DNA of 43,056 bases from Pirellulales bacterium (GTDB lineage: Bacteria; Planctomycetota; Planctomycetia; Pirellulales; S012-138), in assembly GCA_028066245.1 (NCBI GenBank), contig JALCBR010000032.1, forward strand, positions 1 through 43,056. The letters run 5' to 3'. The notes under the pieces are model-generated. The model ran no database searches. It worked only from the letters and a program-made list of their open reading frames with translations, and was not told the DNA's origin. The position numbers and the translations under genes were made by a program. Positions 24,440 through 34,300 of this stretch are shown here, one piece after another (the first letter of the stretch is position 1; each line of letters opens with the position of its first letter).

Positions 24440-25137
24440 AAGAATAGCCACTCCTGGCAGCACGTCAAGGATTTCATTGCGATGTGGAGAAAACCAAGGA
24501 TCGCCATCGGTTCAAGAGTACCATCAGATAACGAGTTGTGAAAAAAACAACATTCGAAAAAAACGATCTCCCCAAGGCCTTGAGGGCGTTGTTCAACAGC
24601 GAGATTCACCTCCACTGTCACACCGCCCTTTGAGTAGATATCATCCTAAAGCATTGTTTTAAAATAAGTTAAGACAATAACCCAAGGCCATCTTGTTTTT
24701 AGGGCTAATCCCCACCAAGCCCCACAAACTCCTTGATCCATCCCCACTCGCGCATTGCCTGCTGCCCATACCCTGAGTTGGCCACCGAGCGAGCGGGCGA
24801 TACAAACGGGTTCTGGCTGAAAACGCATCGAGTACGTCTCTCGGCAGTCAACCAAGTGCCGTTCCAGCAGACTGCCCCCCATAGGTCTTGCCCAACCGTT
24901 ACTCTTTCCTGCTCCTTCACGCACGAGTCCTGTGCTCATCAGCAGAATCGCTATTTCTCGTTGCCACATTTTGACTTACAGCCATAGACGCGTTTTTGGC
25001 CTTCGGTTAGCCTGGAGCCCTTGGTTGCCGCAATGGAAACGCGGCTCCGAGCTTGAGCCGGAGGTTGACCGGGGCTGCCAACCGCTTCCGCAATGGCACG
25101 TCCTGATTCCGGCTATTGAAATGCTTCTCAAATTGCG
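24411..25137. other. Divergent intergenic region between mraZ and the RND gene
   Basis: About 725 bases hold the MraZ repeats at both ends of the mraZ leader. An AT-rich stretch around 24640-24680 (TTTTAAAATAAGTTAAG) is the best place for an mraZ promoter, which would give a leader of about 250 bases. The short frames in both directions are not protein-like. No promoter for the RND gene is recognisable. Confidence 0.45.
24710..24724 (-). promoter_or_regulatory. Second pair of MraZ-type boxes, 300 bp upstream
   Basis: On the minus strand TGGGG at 24724-24720 and TGGGG at 24714-24710 are separated by exactly five bases, the same layout as the boxes at the mraZ start. A third TGGGG at 24746-24742 is out of phase. 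The pair lies near the AT-rich likely promoter region. It could be an upstream operator for mraZ or a site for the divergent RND gene. Confidence 0.55.
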
Positions 25138-27897
25138 ATGAACGCACTCTACCGGCTGCACGCACGCCTGCTTCAGAAGCACAGCTTTGCGATTGTCTGC
25201 GTCTTTGGACTGTTGCTGGGGCTGATCCTGCCTGGAGCGTATTTCGCGGTCGTCAGCAATACCAACGACGTCACGGACTGGCTTCCGGACAAGTATCCGG
25301 AAACCCGTGACCTGCGCTGGTATCAACAATATTTCAAAGCCGGCAGTGACCACATCGTCATCATCTCCTGGGACGGGTGCACGCTGACTGACGATCGCGT
25401 TGAGCTGTATGCCAACAAGCTGCGCAATTGCCCCCAGATCGACTCGGTCGTCACTGGGCAGGAGCTGGTCGATCAGATCTCTCAGACATTAGATGGCAGC
25501 GAAGATCCCCGCAGCGAAGCAATCAACCGACTGCAAGGCTCTTTGATTGGGCCGGACTACGTGCATGGTCTGAAGTTGACCGATGATGCCCAAGGTCAGG
25601 CCGTGATTACGGCGGTCGCGGTGGGTTCAGCCGCTGAATCGGCCGGCCTGCACGTGGGACAAACCATCACCCGCATCAATCGTACGGCAACCTCCAACAC
25701 GGCCGAGGCTCTGGCCGTGCTGGAATCCACCTACACGGCTGAAGACGCCGACACCGGGCAGCAGTGGCTCTCCATTTACACGGACGGCGGCGACATCCCG
25801 TATCGCTGGCAGTGGAGCGGCACGCGTCCGGGCCGGCAAACGGCCATCTTGGCAACGCTTTCCGCGGACGGCCGCGACGAAAAGAAGCTGGAATCCGCGC
25901 TGAATGAAATCCGCCGTATTGGTGAGCAAGAGTGCGCCATCGTTGGTCCAGACCAACGCATCCGCTTGGGTGGACCTTCGGTGGATAACGTCGCCATTGA
26001 CCAGGAGGGCAAACGAACTCTGGCGGTGGTCGCCACGCTGTCGTTCGTCGTCGGCCTGGGAATGTGCTGGCTGTGTTTCCGTGATATCAAGATCACGTTC
26101 CTTGTGTTCTTCGTGTCGATTTTCAGCGAAGCCACAAGCTTGGCCATCGTCTATTACTCGGGAGTGCCGGTCAACGCGATCTTGCTGTCGATGCCGACGC
26201 TGATCTACGTACTGACGATCTCCGGCGCGATTCACATCGTCAACTACTATCGCGATTCGGTGGTTGAGACTGGCATCAAGGACGCGCCGCATCAAGCCAT
26301 CCGCAAAGGATTCGTTCCGTCATCGCTGTCGGCCGTTACCACGGCGATGGGGATGTCGTCGCTGTTGATTGCCGACCTGCGGCCAATTCGCTTGTTCGGC
26401 GGTTTTTCGGCACTCGCGGTGGTTTCCACGTTGATGTGGCTGTTCTTGCTGCTGCCGGCGGTACTGCAACTTTCGCCGCTTTCTGCGCGGACGGTTCGCA
26501 GATTGAAGGTTCGGGCCAAGCGTCCGTTGCAGATCGACCGCATGTGGACGCGGATTGGACGTGGCGTGGTGGCCCGGCCGACAGTGATCTTCCTGCTCTT
26601 CGCCGGCATCTTGTTTGGCGTGGGCGCAGGCGTCCACAAGCTCCAGAGTTCAATCAACTTGATGAAGCTCTTCAGCGATGATGCGCCGATCATTCATGAC
26701 TATGTCTGGCTGGAATCCCGCCTGGGACCGCTGGTGCCGATGGAAGTTGTCGTCCGATTTGACGAGGCCAATTTTTCCGAGGATGAAACCACCGGGCGGC
26801 ACGGCGTCGGAATCGCTCGTCGCCTGATGCTTGTCAACGAGATCCGCAATGCGCTGGAGGAAATGCCTGAGGTGGACGCGACGATGTCCGCCGTGACGTT
26901 TGTTCCGGAGATTCCCACCGGAACTAGCGGACGAGCCGTTGCGACAATTCGCCGCATCAACAAAGAGCTTGGCAAGAGCTTGGGCGATCTCGAGTCCGCC
27001 GGCTGGATTGCGCAGTCAGGCGATGAGCAGCTCTTCCGCATCAGCCTGCGGCTGGGAGCGTTCAGCGGCATTGATTACGGCAGCTTCGTCACCAACGTTC
27101 GTGAAGCCGTGACTCAAAACGCGCTGGATGACGAAGTCAAAACGCACCTGGAAACCTTTGCCAAAGCGGGCATGATCGACGAGGCAGGTGGCCTGGATGT
27201 GACCTATACCGGCGTTGTGCCGATTGTCTACAAGTCACAATCCGAGTTGATGAATGGGCTGCGAGAAAGCTACCTCTTCGCGTTCGCTATGATCGCCGGG
27301 ATGATGGTGTTGTTGATCTGGCCGACTGCCGGCGGGCTGAAAGCCTTCCCTGCGGCCGCGTTGATGATGATTCCCAACATCTTCCCCACCGCCATGGTGT
27401 TTGGAACCATGGCCTGGATGAACCACGCCGTGGATATCGGCTCCATGATGACCGCCAGCATTGCCCTGGGCGTTGCTGTTGATGATACCGTGCATTACCT
27501 GTCCTGGTTCCGCCGTGGTCTGCACCGCGGTCTCACACGGCGTGATTCCGTCTACGACGCGTACTCGCATTGTGCCAGAGCGATGACGCAGACAACACTC
27601 GTCGCCGGGTTTGGCATCGCCATGCACGTCTTTAGTACATTCACGCCGACCATGATGTTTGGCGTGCTGATGATTCCGCTGTTGGGTTCTGCCCTGGTGG
27701 GCGACCTCATCATGTTGCCGGCGATGTTGGTGAGCCCCTTTGGCCGCATTGTCTGCCGCCGCGAGAAGAAATCAACAGCCGTACCGCTCAGTGAAGATGG
27801 CCCGACCGGCGATGAACTAGCCATCGTGCCGGCGCCCACACTTGCGGCTCACCGCCCAGAGCGGAGAGTTCGCATGGACCAGCGTTTTGGTACGTGA
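25138..27897 (+). CDS. RND/MMPL-family exporter with PDZ-like insertion
   Basis: This 919-residue protein of the RND superfamily (MMPL/SSD-like, COG1033 type) has TM1 at about 17-38. Two further membrane blocks follow, at about 293-470 (with ILLSMPTLIYVLTISGAIHIVNYYRDS) and at about 708-880 (with IALGVAVDDTVHYLSWFRRGL). The conserved Asp pair sits in VAVDDT, usual for proton coupling. The first external loop contains a segment at about 150-225 (GSAAESAGLHVGQTITRIN) that fits a PDZ domain, which is unusual. Such proteins move lipids or hydrophobic compounds across the inner membrane. No membrane-fusion or outer-membrane partner is adjacent. The start has no clear ribosome-binding site. Confidence 0.9.
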   Translation: MNALYRLHARLLQKHSFAIVCVFGLLLGLILPGAYFAVVSNTNDVTDWLPDKYPETRDLRWYQQYFKAGSDHIVIISWDGCTLTDDRVELYANKLRNCPQIDSVVTGQELVDQISQTLDGSEDPRSEAINRLQGSLIGPDYVHGLKLTDDAQGQAVITAVAVGSAAESAGLHVGQTITRINRTATSNTAEALAVLESTYTAEDADTGQQWLSIYTDGGDIPYRWQWSGTRPGRQTAILATLSADGRDEKKLESALNEIRRIGEQECAIVGPDQRIRLGGPSVDNVAIDQEGKRTLAVVATLSFVVGLGMCWLCFRDIKITFLVFFVSIFSEATSLAIVYYSGVPVNAILLSMPTLIYVLTISGAIHIVNYYRDSVVETGIKDAPHQAIRKGFVPSSLSAVTTAMGMSSLLIADLRPIRLFGGFSALAVVSTLMWLFLLLPAVLQLSPLSARTVRRLKVRAKRPLQIDRMWTRIGRGVVARPTVIFLLFAGILFGVGAGVHKLQSSINLMKLFSDDAPIIHDYVWLESRLGPLVPMEVVVRFDEANFSEDETTGRHGVGIARRLMLVNEIRNALEEMPEVDATMSAVTFVPEIPTGTSGRAVATIRRINKELGKSLGDLESAGWIAQSGDEQLFRISLRLGAFSGIDYGSFVTNVREAVTQNALDDEVKTHLETFAKAGMIDEAGGLDVTYTGVVPIVYKSQSELMNGLRESYLFAFAMIAGMMVLLIWPTAGGLKAFPAAALMMIPNIFPTAMVFGTMAWMNHAVDIGSMMTASIALGVAVDDTVHYLSWFRRGLHRGLTRRDSVYDAYSHCARAMTQTTLVAGFGIAMHVFSTFTPTMMFGVLMIPLLGSALVGDLIMLPAMLVSPFGRIVCRREKKSTAVPLSEDGPTGDELAIVPAPTLAAHRPERRVRMDQRFGT

Positions 27898-28029
27898 GCT
27901 GCGCACCTCCTCGGGCAACCACGATCCACGGTTGGTTAGCTCGCAAGACGAGGAGCGCTCTGGCAGTTCGCAACATGGGATGGCGAGCACGCGAATCTGG
28001 GCTATTCCCGAAATTCACCGCGACACTGC

Positions 28030-29943
28030 TTACAGCACTTCCACCAGCGTCTCGTATTCGCCGTCTGTCTCAAACCGCGCGGCCAGCAACTCGCTGGAGA
28101 CGTTGATCCCCAAGAATGTGCGATTGCCGCGAGCGCCGACAGACCGATAAAAGACCCAGTGTTTGGCGCCAATCTGAACGCGCTGCGCCACAGCCAGATC
28201 CGCCGGCAGAATTTCCCGCTCTGACGCCACTGTCAACGAGCGCCAGGTGTAGGATCGTCGCAACCGTGTTGGATCCAAGTCAATGAACACCCCAGCGTAG
28301 AGCCCCCAGCCACGTTGGCGATGCTGCAGGGCCAGCTGCCCTTCGGCAGCGGACAAGTTGCCTGCATGCGCGGCAGAACGCCACTCCGGCAAAGCCAGCG
28401 GCATCACGCGTGCCACAGGCTTCTTCTTCATGGTCAACTCTGCCTCGGTGTGCTCAGAATCAAATTTGCCACCGACGCCTGCCGCCAACGGCACGCTCAA
28501 CCGATACTCCAATTCGTGCTCTCGCCCGCACGCAACCGAATCGGCCACCCAGGCGAAACAATCCTCGTGGGCGAGCATGATGCTTCGCTGCAGGATCATG
28601 CCGGGCGCTGGGTGAGCTTCCAATTCCAGGTAGTCGCAATCGCTGTCAGACTGCCAGCAAACGCACGTCCAGCTGGGCGACATGGAAAGTGGATTGCCGT
28701 CGACGGAAATTTCCGTGACCATCGTACCGCCGCAAAGCGGACCTTTCTTTGCCGATAGCTCCAGGCCGATTTCCGGCTGGCCGTAGTCGACGAGAATTCG
28801 AGGGGAGGATCGCTGCCAGGATGTGCGCAAGGCGGCCAGTTCGCTCCACTCGGCGTTTCCACCAACGTTATGGTTGTCATCCGCTTGTTCAACTTGAGCG
28901 GGACGCGTTGATATCCCCAGCGCCACGCGCAGCGCTTCCCCTGCGTCCTGGTCGTCAGCGGCTGCGGCCAGATGTTGCATCCACTGGTTTGTCACGGCCG
29001 CCGCGGGCGAGGCAGACTTTTTCTTGCCATTCTTTGAGGGCTTGCGGACAGGGCCAAAATGCTGTGAACCATCCAAGCGGGTCAAGTTGGCGATGGCCAA
29101 CAGCACATCATCAAACTGCTTGAATGCCTTGCGGAGTTGCTTTGTCGCTAGCGAGGCATTGTCCTTGAGCAGGACCTGACATCGGAGCCAGGAAGCCGCC
29201 AGTGAGCGAATGTCGACCAAGTAATCGCGATGAGGTGTGCCGGCACCATCGAGCAATTGGTCGAAAGCGGCGATGGTCGCCGCGCAGCCAGCTTTGGCAA
29301 ACTCACGACAAACGCGCAGCTCTGGTGCGACGACCGCCAGCGCCAAAGCGGCTTCGCCAGCAAGCATTTGATAGGCGGCCGCGCCTGCTTGCGGGTCCTG
29401 CTGTTGCGCTTCCTGGACCGTTTCCACCAGCCGGGCCAGCAGATCCCACCACAGATCGGCAGGCAAGTCTTTGGTCAGCCGCGGCGCTGCGTAGCATAAC
29501 GCCAGCGTTTCCGCGGCAAGCTGTGATGCAGCGGCAACGCCAGCGGATTCGGCCAGCCATGCCTTGACGGCTTGCTCAGCGGCAAACTCACGCTGCGGTT
29601 TTTTCCCTCGAGCTGCTTTCTTCTTTCCGGAAGCTTCCGTTCGGACAGAAGTGTAGGCGTGGATGTCATCCAACATCCCAAAGTCAACGGGCTGCACGTC
29701 TTCCATCCCCCAGCGGAAGGGAGATGTGCTTTCGCGCTTCCAATGAGACAGAGACGCGGCACGGGGCTTGAGCAAATCCTGCCAGGCATCCCAGGCGGGA
29801 GTCTCCGCGAACGTGATCTCACCGTTTCTCAGCTTGGCGGGAGCCGATTTTCGCCAGGGGCGTTCACCAAAGACCGCAGGTAGATTGGACAGCGAATCGG
29901 ACGGAGTGCTGTTTTGTTCGACAGGTGTCGTTGTGATCGACAT
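28030..29943 (-). CDS. Protein of unknown function, helical domain plus beta-rich domain
   Basis: This 637-residue protein has no signal peptide that I can see and is not recognised with certainty. Residues of about 75-330 are Ala/Leu-rich and helical; a Lys-rich linker (KPSKNGKKKSASPA) follows. The C-terminal half (about 370-637) is beta-rich with WTCVCWQSDSDCDYLELE, RSIMLAHEDCFAWVADSV and HELEYRLSVPL. That layout, a helical part then a sandwich with an R-x-hydrophobic...WVADSV strand pair, recalls heparinase II/III-type lyases, but catalytic residues are not evident. This is a weak analogy. The ATG at 29943 (MSITTTPVEQ) is preferred over a GTG at 29991. It is convergent with the RND gene, with 132 bases and no terminator between. 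Confidence 0.8.
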   Translation of the reverse strand: MSITTTPVEQNSTPSDSLSNLPAVFGERPWRKSAPAKLRNGEITFAETPAWDAWQDLLKPRAASLSHWKRESTSPFRWGMEDVQPVDFGMLDDIHAYTSVRTEASGKKKAARGKKPQREFAAEQAVKAWLAESAGVAAASQLAAETLALCYAAPRLTKDLPADLWWDLLARLVETVQEAQQQDPQAGAAAYQMLAGEAALALAVVAPELRVCREFAKAGCAATIAAFDQLLDGAGTPHRDYLVDIRSLAASWLRCQVLLKDNASLATKQLRKAFKQFDDVLLAIANLTRLDGSQHFGPVRKPSKNGKKKSASPAAAVTNQWMQHLAAAADDQDAGEALRVALGISTRPAQVEQADDNHNVGGNAEWSELAALRTSWQRSSPRILVDYGQPEIGLELSAKKGPLCGGTMVTEISVDGNPLSMSPSWTCVCWQSDSDCDYLELEAHPAPGMILQRSIMLAHEDCFAWVADSVACGREHELEYRLSVPLAAGVGGKFDSEHTEAELTMKKKPVARVMPLALPEWRSAAHAGNLSAAEGQLALQHRQRGWGLYAGVFIDLDPTRLRRSYTWRSLTVASEREILPADLAVAQRVQIGAKHWVFYRSVGARGNRTFLGINVSSELLAARFETDGEYETLVEVL

Positions 29944-30252
29944 GTGTTTGCAGAGCTTTGGCGGCAGTTCTATTTTCGCGAGATCCAGCACGGCACAGGT
30001 TTGGAACCTGCATGCGCATGGTAGCCCCGCTCATTCGACAGGATTCTGAGGAAGCGATATCTTAGCAATCACGGGTTCTCTCGCCAGGGTGCGTGCTTGA
30101 GCCGCCGGCTCAACGTCTCACGGAATGGGATTTGCTTTGACAATGATTACGTGAGCTCTGACAGTTTGTGAACGATCGGCCGGTTTTCAGTGAACTTAAC
30201 AAAGCACCTGCCGCTGATCGTGAATCACTTTTTTGACGACGCAAGGAAATCC
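29944..30252. other. Divergent intergenic region
   Basis: About 310 bases lie between the unknown protein gene and the YdjY lipoprotein gene. A TTGACA lies at about 30137-30142, but no matching -10 element stands at the right distance. An in-frame upstream ATG/GTG extends both neighbours, without ribosome-binding sites. Nothing else is visible. Confidence 0.4.
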
Positions 30253-31341
30253 ATGAACACTGCTGCCGGAATCGCCAGGTTGATCTGTTGTGTCACCGCG
30301 TGGTGTGGAATCTTGCAGCTGTGCGGCTGCGAGGATCCGTCAACCGTTGATTCAACAGAGCCAGGCTCAGCTCAGCGGCAAACTCAGAACAAGGAGCCGC
30401 AAGGCGATCACGTGACCGCCCAACAGGCTGAAGCCAAGTTGCCGAACGATAGCGGTTTGGTTGGCACCGGCGCGGGGAATGATGAAATCAAAGATGATAA
30501 ATCTGAAGAGGGCGATGGATCTCAAGTCGAGACTAAAGACAACGCCGCCGGGCAATCAGAACAGGGAGATCAGCAGGACAAACAATCGGACGATGCTCAA
30601 TCTGATCACCAGGATCAAGAACACGGACGAGCAGAGATTGACTGGGATGCGCCCATCAAGCAGCCGCCGGAGGCTGAGGGCATGGCCGCGCCGTTTGAAA
30701 AAGCGGATGTGTGGGTTGATCTGGAGAAGAAGAAAATTGTGATGGCCGGCAGAGTGTGCCAGAGTGCCGGATTTTTGGAGTTCTTCGCTACGCTCCGCGG
30801 CTACCAGGAACATGAAGCGATCGTCACTGTTCGCACAAAGTCAAGCTTCATCCATGGGCTCTTGCTGGCCATTGGCGTTGAGCCCGGACGCCCTGTGCAA
30901 TACCGACCGGAGTTCCGTGCCGCCGAAGGTCCGGAGATCAACGTGACCGTTTACTGGACGGATAAAGACGGCAAGCGTCAATCCGCAAAAGCCCAAGATT
31001 GGATCAGGAACGCGGAAACCGGCAAGGCCATGGAGCACCCATTTGTGTTCGCGGGCAGCAAGTTCGTCTCAACGGGCGAAGGCCAACCAGAACACTACAC
31101 CGCTGATGATGGCTACTTGATTTGCGTTTCCAACTTCCCTACCGCCATGCTCGATCTCCCAATCGCCAGCACGGACTCAAACGCAAGATTGATGTTCGAG
31201 GCATTTGAAGGCCGAGTCCCGGCAGTCGGGACGGAGATCACGGTTGTACTCGAACCGAAGGACAAGCCAGCCGACAAAGGCGATGCAGACGCCAGCAAAG
31301 GTGGAGCGGACAAAAGCGCATCAGCCGGCGATGACGGCTGA
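30253..31341 (+). CDS. YdjY-domain lipoprotein
   Basis: This 362-residue lipoprotein has a signal peptide ending in a lipobox-like L-C-G-C at about residue 26, after which residues 27-150 are an acidic Gln/Asp/Glu-rich linker. The folded part (about 155-335) matches the YdjY pattern: VWVDLEKKKIVMAGRVC, LEFFATLRGYQEHEAIV, SSFIHGLLLAIGVEPG and GYLICVSNFPTAMLDLP. The function of YdjY is unknown; in planctomycetes such proteins are common beside redox proteins. A Lys/Asp/Gly-rich tail ends the protein. ATG 30253 has AAGGA six bases upstream; an earlier start at 30190 lacks this and would bury the signal peptide. It is convergent with the giant heme/copper protein. Confidence 0.88.
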   Translation: MNTAAGIARLICCVTAWCGILQLCGCEDPSTVDSTEPGSAQRQTQNKEPQGDHVTAQQAEAKLPNDSGLVGTGAGNDEIKDDKSEEGDGSQVETKDNAAGQSEQGDQQDKQSDDAQSDHQDQEHGRAEIDWDAPIKQPPEAEGMAAPFEKADVWVDLEKKKIVMAGRVCQSAGFLEFFATLRGYQEHEAIVTVRTKSSFIHGLLLAIGVEPGRPVQYRPEFRAAEGPEINVTVYWTDKDGKRQSAKAQDWIRNAETGKAMEHPFVFAGSKFVSTGEGQPEHYTADDGYLICVSNFPTAMLDLPIASTDSNARLMFEAFEGRVPAVGTEITVVLEPKDKPADKGDADASKGGADKSASAGDDG

Positions 31342-31387
31342 AGACTTGGCCTGCCAACATGCCCACACGCCCTTGGCCTTGATTTCC

Positions 31388-34300
31388 TTATTGCCGGTAG
31401 ACGCTGCTTCCCGGATCACCGCCGGAAAGCACGTACGCGAGAATGTCCAGGATCTCCTCACGCGTGAATGTATTCATCAGCTTCTCCGGCATCAGGCTCA
31501 ATTCGGCTTTGAATTGTTCCTCAATGTTGGATTTGTCGATCCGTTTAGGCTCGATCAGCGGGTTTGAAGTCACGCGGACATAATCATCCGTTTCTTCCAC
31601 AATCACGCCGGTCACCAATTGGCCGTCGGCGGTTTCAAAGATGTACGAGGTGAACTGCTCGTTGATGGTGTGAGACGGCTCAATGATGTCGCGAAGGACC
31701 TGTTCGCGGGTTTTCTTGCCGTTGGCCAGTTGTTCCTGCAGGTCAAACAGGTTGGGCCCAACTTCGCCGCCCTCGTTCCCCATCTTGTGACACTGAGCAC
31801 AGCTCGCCGCCGTGAACGCTTCTTTGCCGGCGTCAAAGCTCTGCGTTGAGCCCACGCTGGCAACGTCCTCAATGAGGTCGGCAAATGTCCAATCGCGGAC
31901 GAATGGCCGGATGGCCACGTCCTCAGAAACATCAGGCTGGAGATCAGCGAGCGGGATCGCAGACAGATCCGGCACAACGTACATCACGCCATTCATCCGC
32001 CTCCAATGTCCCGGAAACGTACAAACGTAAGGGTACTCGCCCGGTGTTGAGGGGGCGGTGAACTGCAATCGCTGGCTTGCTCCGGGCGGCAGCAAGCGCG
32101 TGCCGAGCATGACCTCAGACAGGTTCGGCGTAAAACCCTTCGCGAACGCATCGGGTTGTGTCGCCATCCGCTCGGCCGCCTCGCCAACTTTCTGCATTGC
32201 CCCGGGCGCGGTGATCAGCAGGTTGTGCGACATGATGTCGGAGTTCTCCAACACCAGTTCGACAGGCTTGCCCGCCTCAACATAGATCCGGGATCGATTG
32301 TAAATCATCTTGTGTGGCACCGTACGAATGTGCACGACGTTCACACCCAACTCGCCCAATTCCTTGCGGAGTGCTGTTGCTTCCGCGGAGGGCAACCGCA
32401 TGGCCATTTCATTGGCCAGCCCCAGCGCGTCGATCACTTCCGGCTCGGTGCGACGTTCCACCGGGATTGACGTCACGTGGTCCTTCAAAGTCTTAATCAG
32501 CGGACGAAGTTCATCCGCCGGCCAGAAGCCTGGCTGAATGCGGCTGATTGCGGAAATGGCCGTCGCGCGGAGTTTACCGCGATTGACATAGCCAGCCAGC
32601 GTGCGGAACGAGTCCTCTTCATGCCCAGGAATAGAGACCACCGCGTACATGGCCGCGCGCAACATGGAAGACACCGGGTCTTCCGGCAGCGCAATGTTCA
32701 CCTGTCGCGGCGGCGCGGGATTGTTGGCCTGCCGAAAGATCGCCCGCCGGTTCTCATCCAGCACGGTGACACGAAAGTTGTCCAAACGCTTGGCAAATTG
32801 CCCGTTAGCTTCGTCTCGGTTCCAGACGACAATCGAGTCAATCGGCACGGACCGTTTGAGGTCCAGTTCCCACCACGGATTGCGCGTGTTCTCGCGCGTG
32901 TGCGTTTGGCCATTGTCTTGAAAAGTGCCGCTGTAGTTTCCGTCGATGGCGCGGTTCGCTCGACCGCTGTGGGCTCTCGTTGATTGGGACGCGGTCCCGT
33001 CACGTGCGACATTGACTCCGTTGGAGAAGACTTCAACTTCGGCCAAAGTCAATGTGCGGCGGTTCCCCGGCAGATCAATCCGGACGTAGCGTCCCACAGG
33101 GGTTTGGCTTTGCAACGCCTGAATTTCTGGGGGTAATTCTTTGAGCAGCGGCGCTACGTGTTCGTACGTCTTCGCTCGCATTGCTTCGTGATGTAAGAGT
33201 GGGATTGCGCTGATCAAATCATCAAGCCGCTCAGGATTGGCCATCCCCGCTTGCCAGGCTTCTTCGAAATCGTGTGAACCACTGATGAAGGCCACCCAGG
33301 CAACTTGGCGAGTGATGGCCCGCGCGCCTTGCTGGGCCATGGTCAGTAATTGCTCTTTGCGGTTCATCAATCCCTGCGGAGGTTTCATTGTCAGCAGGTG
33401 AGCGAAATCATTGAGCACCCGACCGGCGAACTCGTCGTCGCTGGCGTCCAGGCGATTGATCGCGGCCAGCAGTTCCGTCAGTTCGTCTGTACCATTGAGT
33501 TCGGCCAGACCGGTCAGGGCCTTCTTGCGGTAGTCCTCCAGAATGTTTGGTCGGGCGAGCATTTCCTCATAGACTCGTTGGGTGCGGTGCATGCGCAGCA
33601 AGTCTGATGTGGACGTCTCCGCCAAGATGTAATCCAAGCCAGCGGGGTTGTCTTCGCAAAAGGGCTCGCCCGCCGCCACAGCCGCTGCCCAGTGTGGCTT
33701 CAGCCCACGAATGGTTTCCTTGAGCGCGAAATTCAGGAACCGATCGCGGGGGTGATTGAGCGCCAGCAAGGCCACCTCGGCCGCGGCGACATCATTGAAG
33801 AAGCTACACGCACGCACGGCTTCTAACCGCACGCGAGGAAACTCATCCTGGGCCAAGTTCTTCAGCAGCTCCAGCGGGTCATCCACGCGATCACGCCAAT
33901 AGCACAAGACACGTGTCGCCGCCGCGCGGGCACGCGGCTCATCTGACGTCAACATCCGCCGCAGCAAGTCTTGATCGACCACATCATGCTGCTGATGGAT
34001 CCAAAGAGCTTCCAACAGGTTGTGTTCGTACTTAGGGGAGGATCTATCGAGGTCGGCTGTCCAAGTGCTCGCCGCCGCGATCACATCGGCACTTGCGCGG
34101 TGAGAGAGTTCCAGCCGTGCGCGGTAGCGCTCACGATCGTTGTTGGACTTCAAGACCTCTAACAACTCCGGAATCGTGGCTCCGGCAATCCTGGGAGGAT
34201 CCAACAATGCGCGATCTTTGAAGGAGATTCGATACACACGGCCGTGCGCAATGTCGCGATTGGGATCGCGAATGTGATGCTGCATGTGGCCGATGATTGG

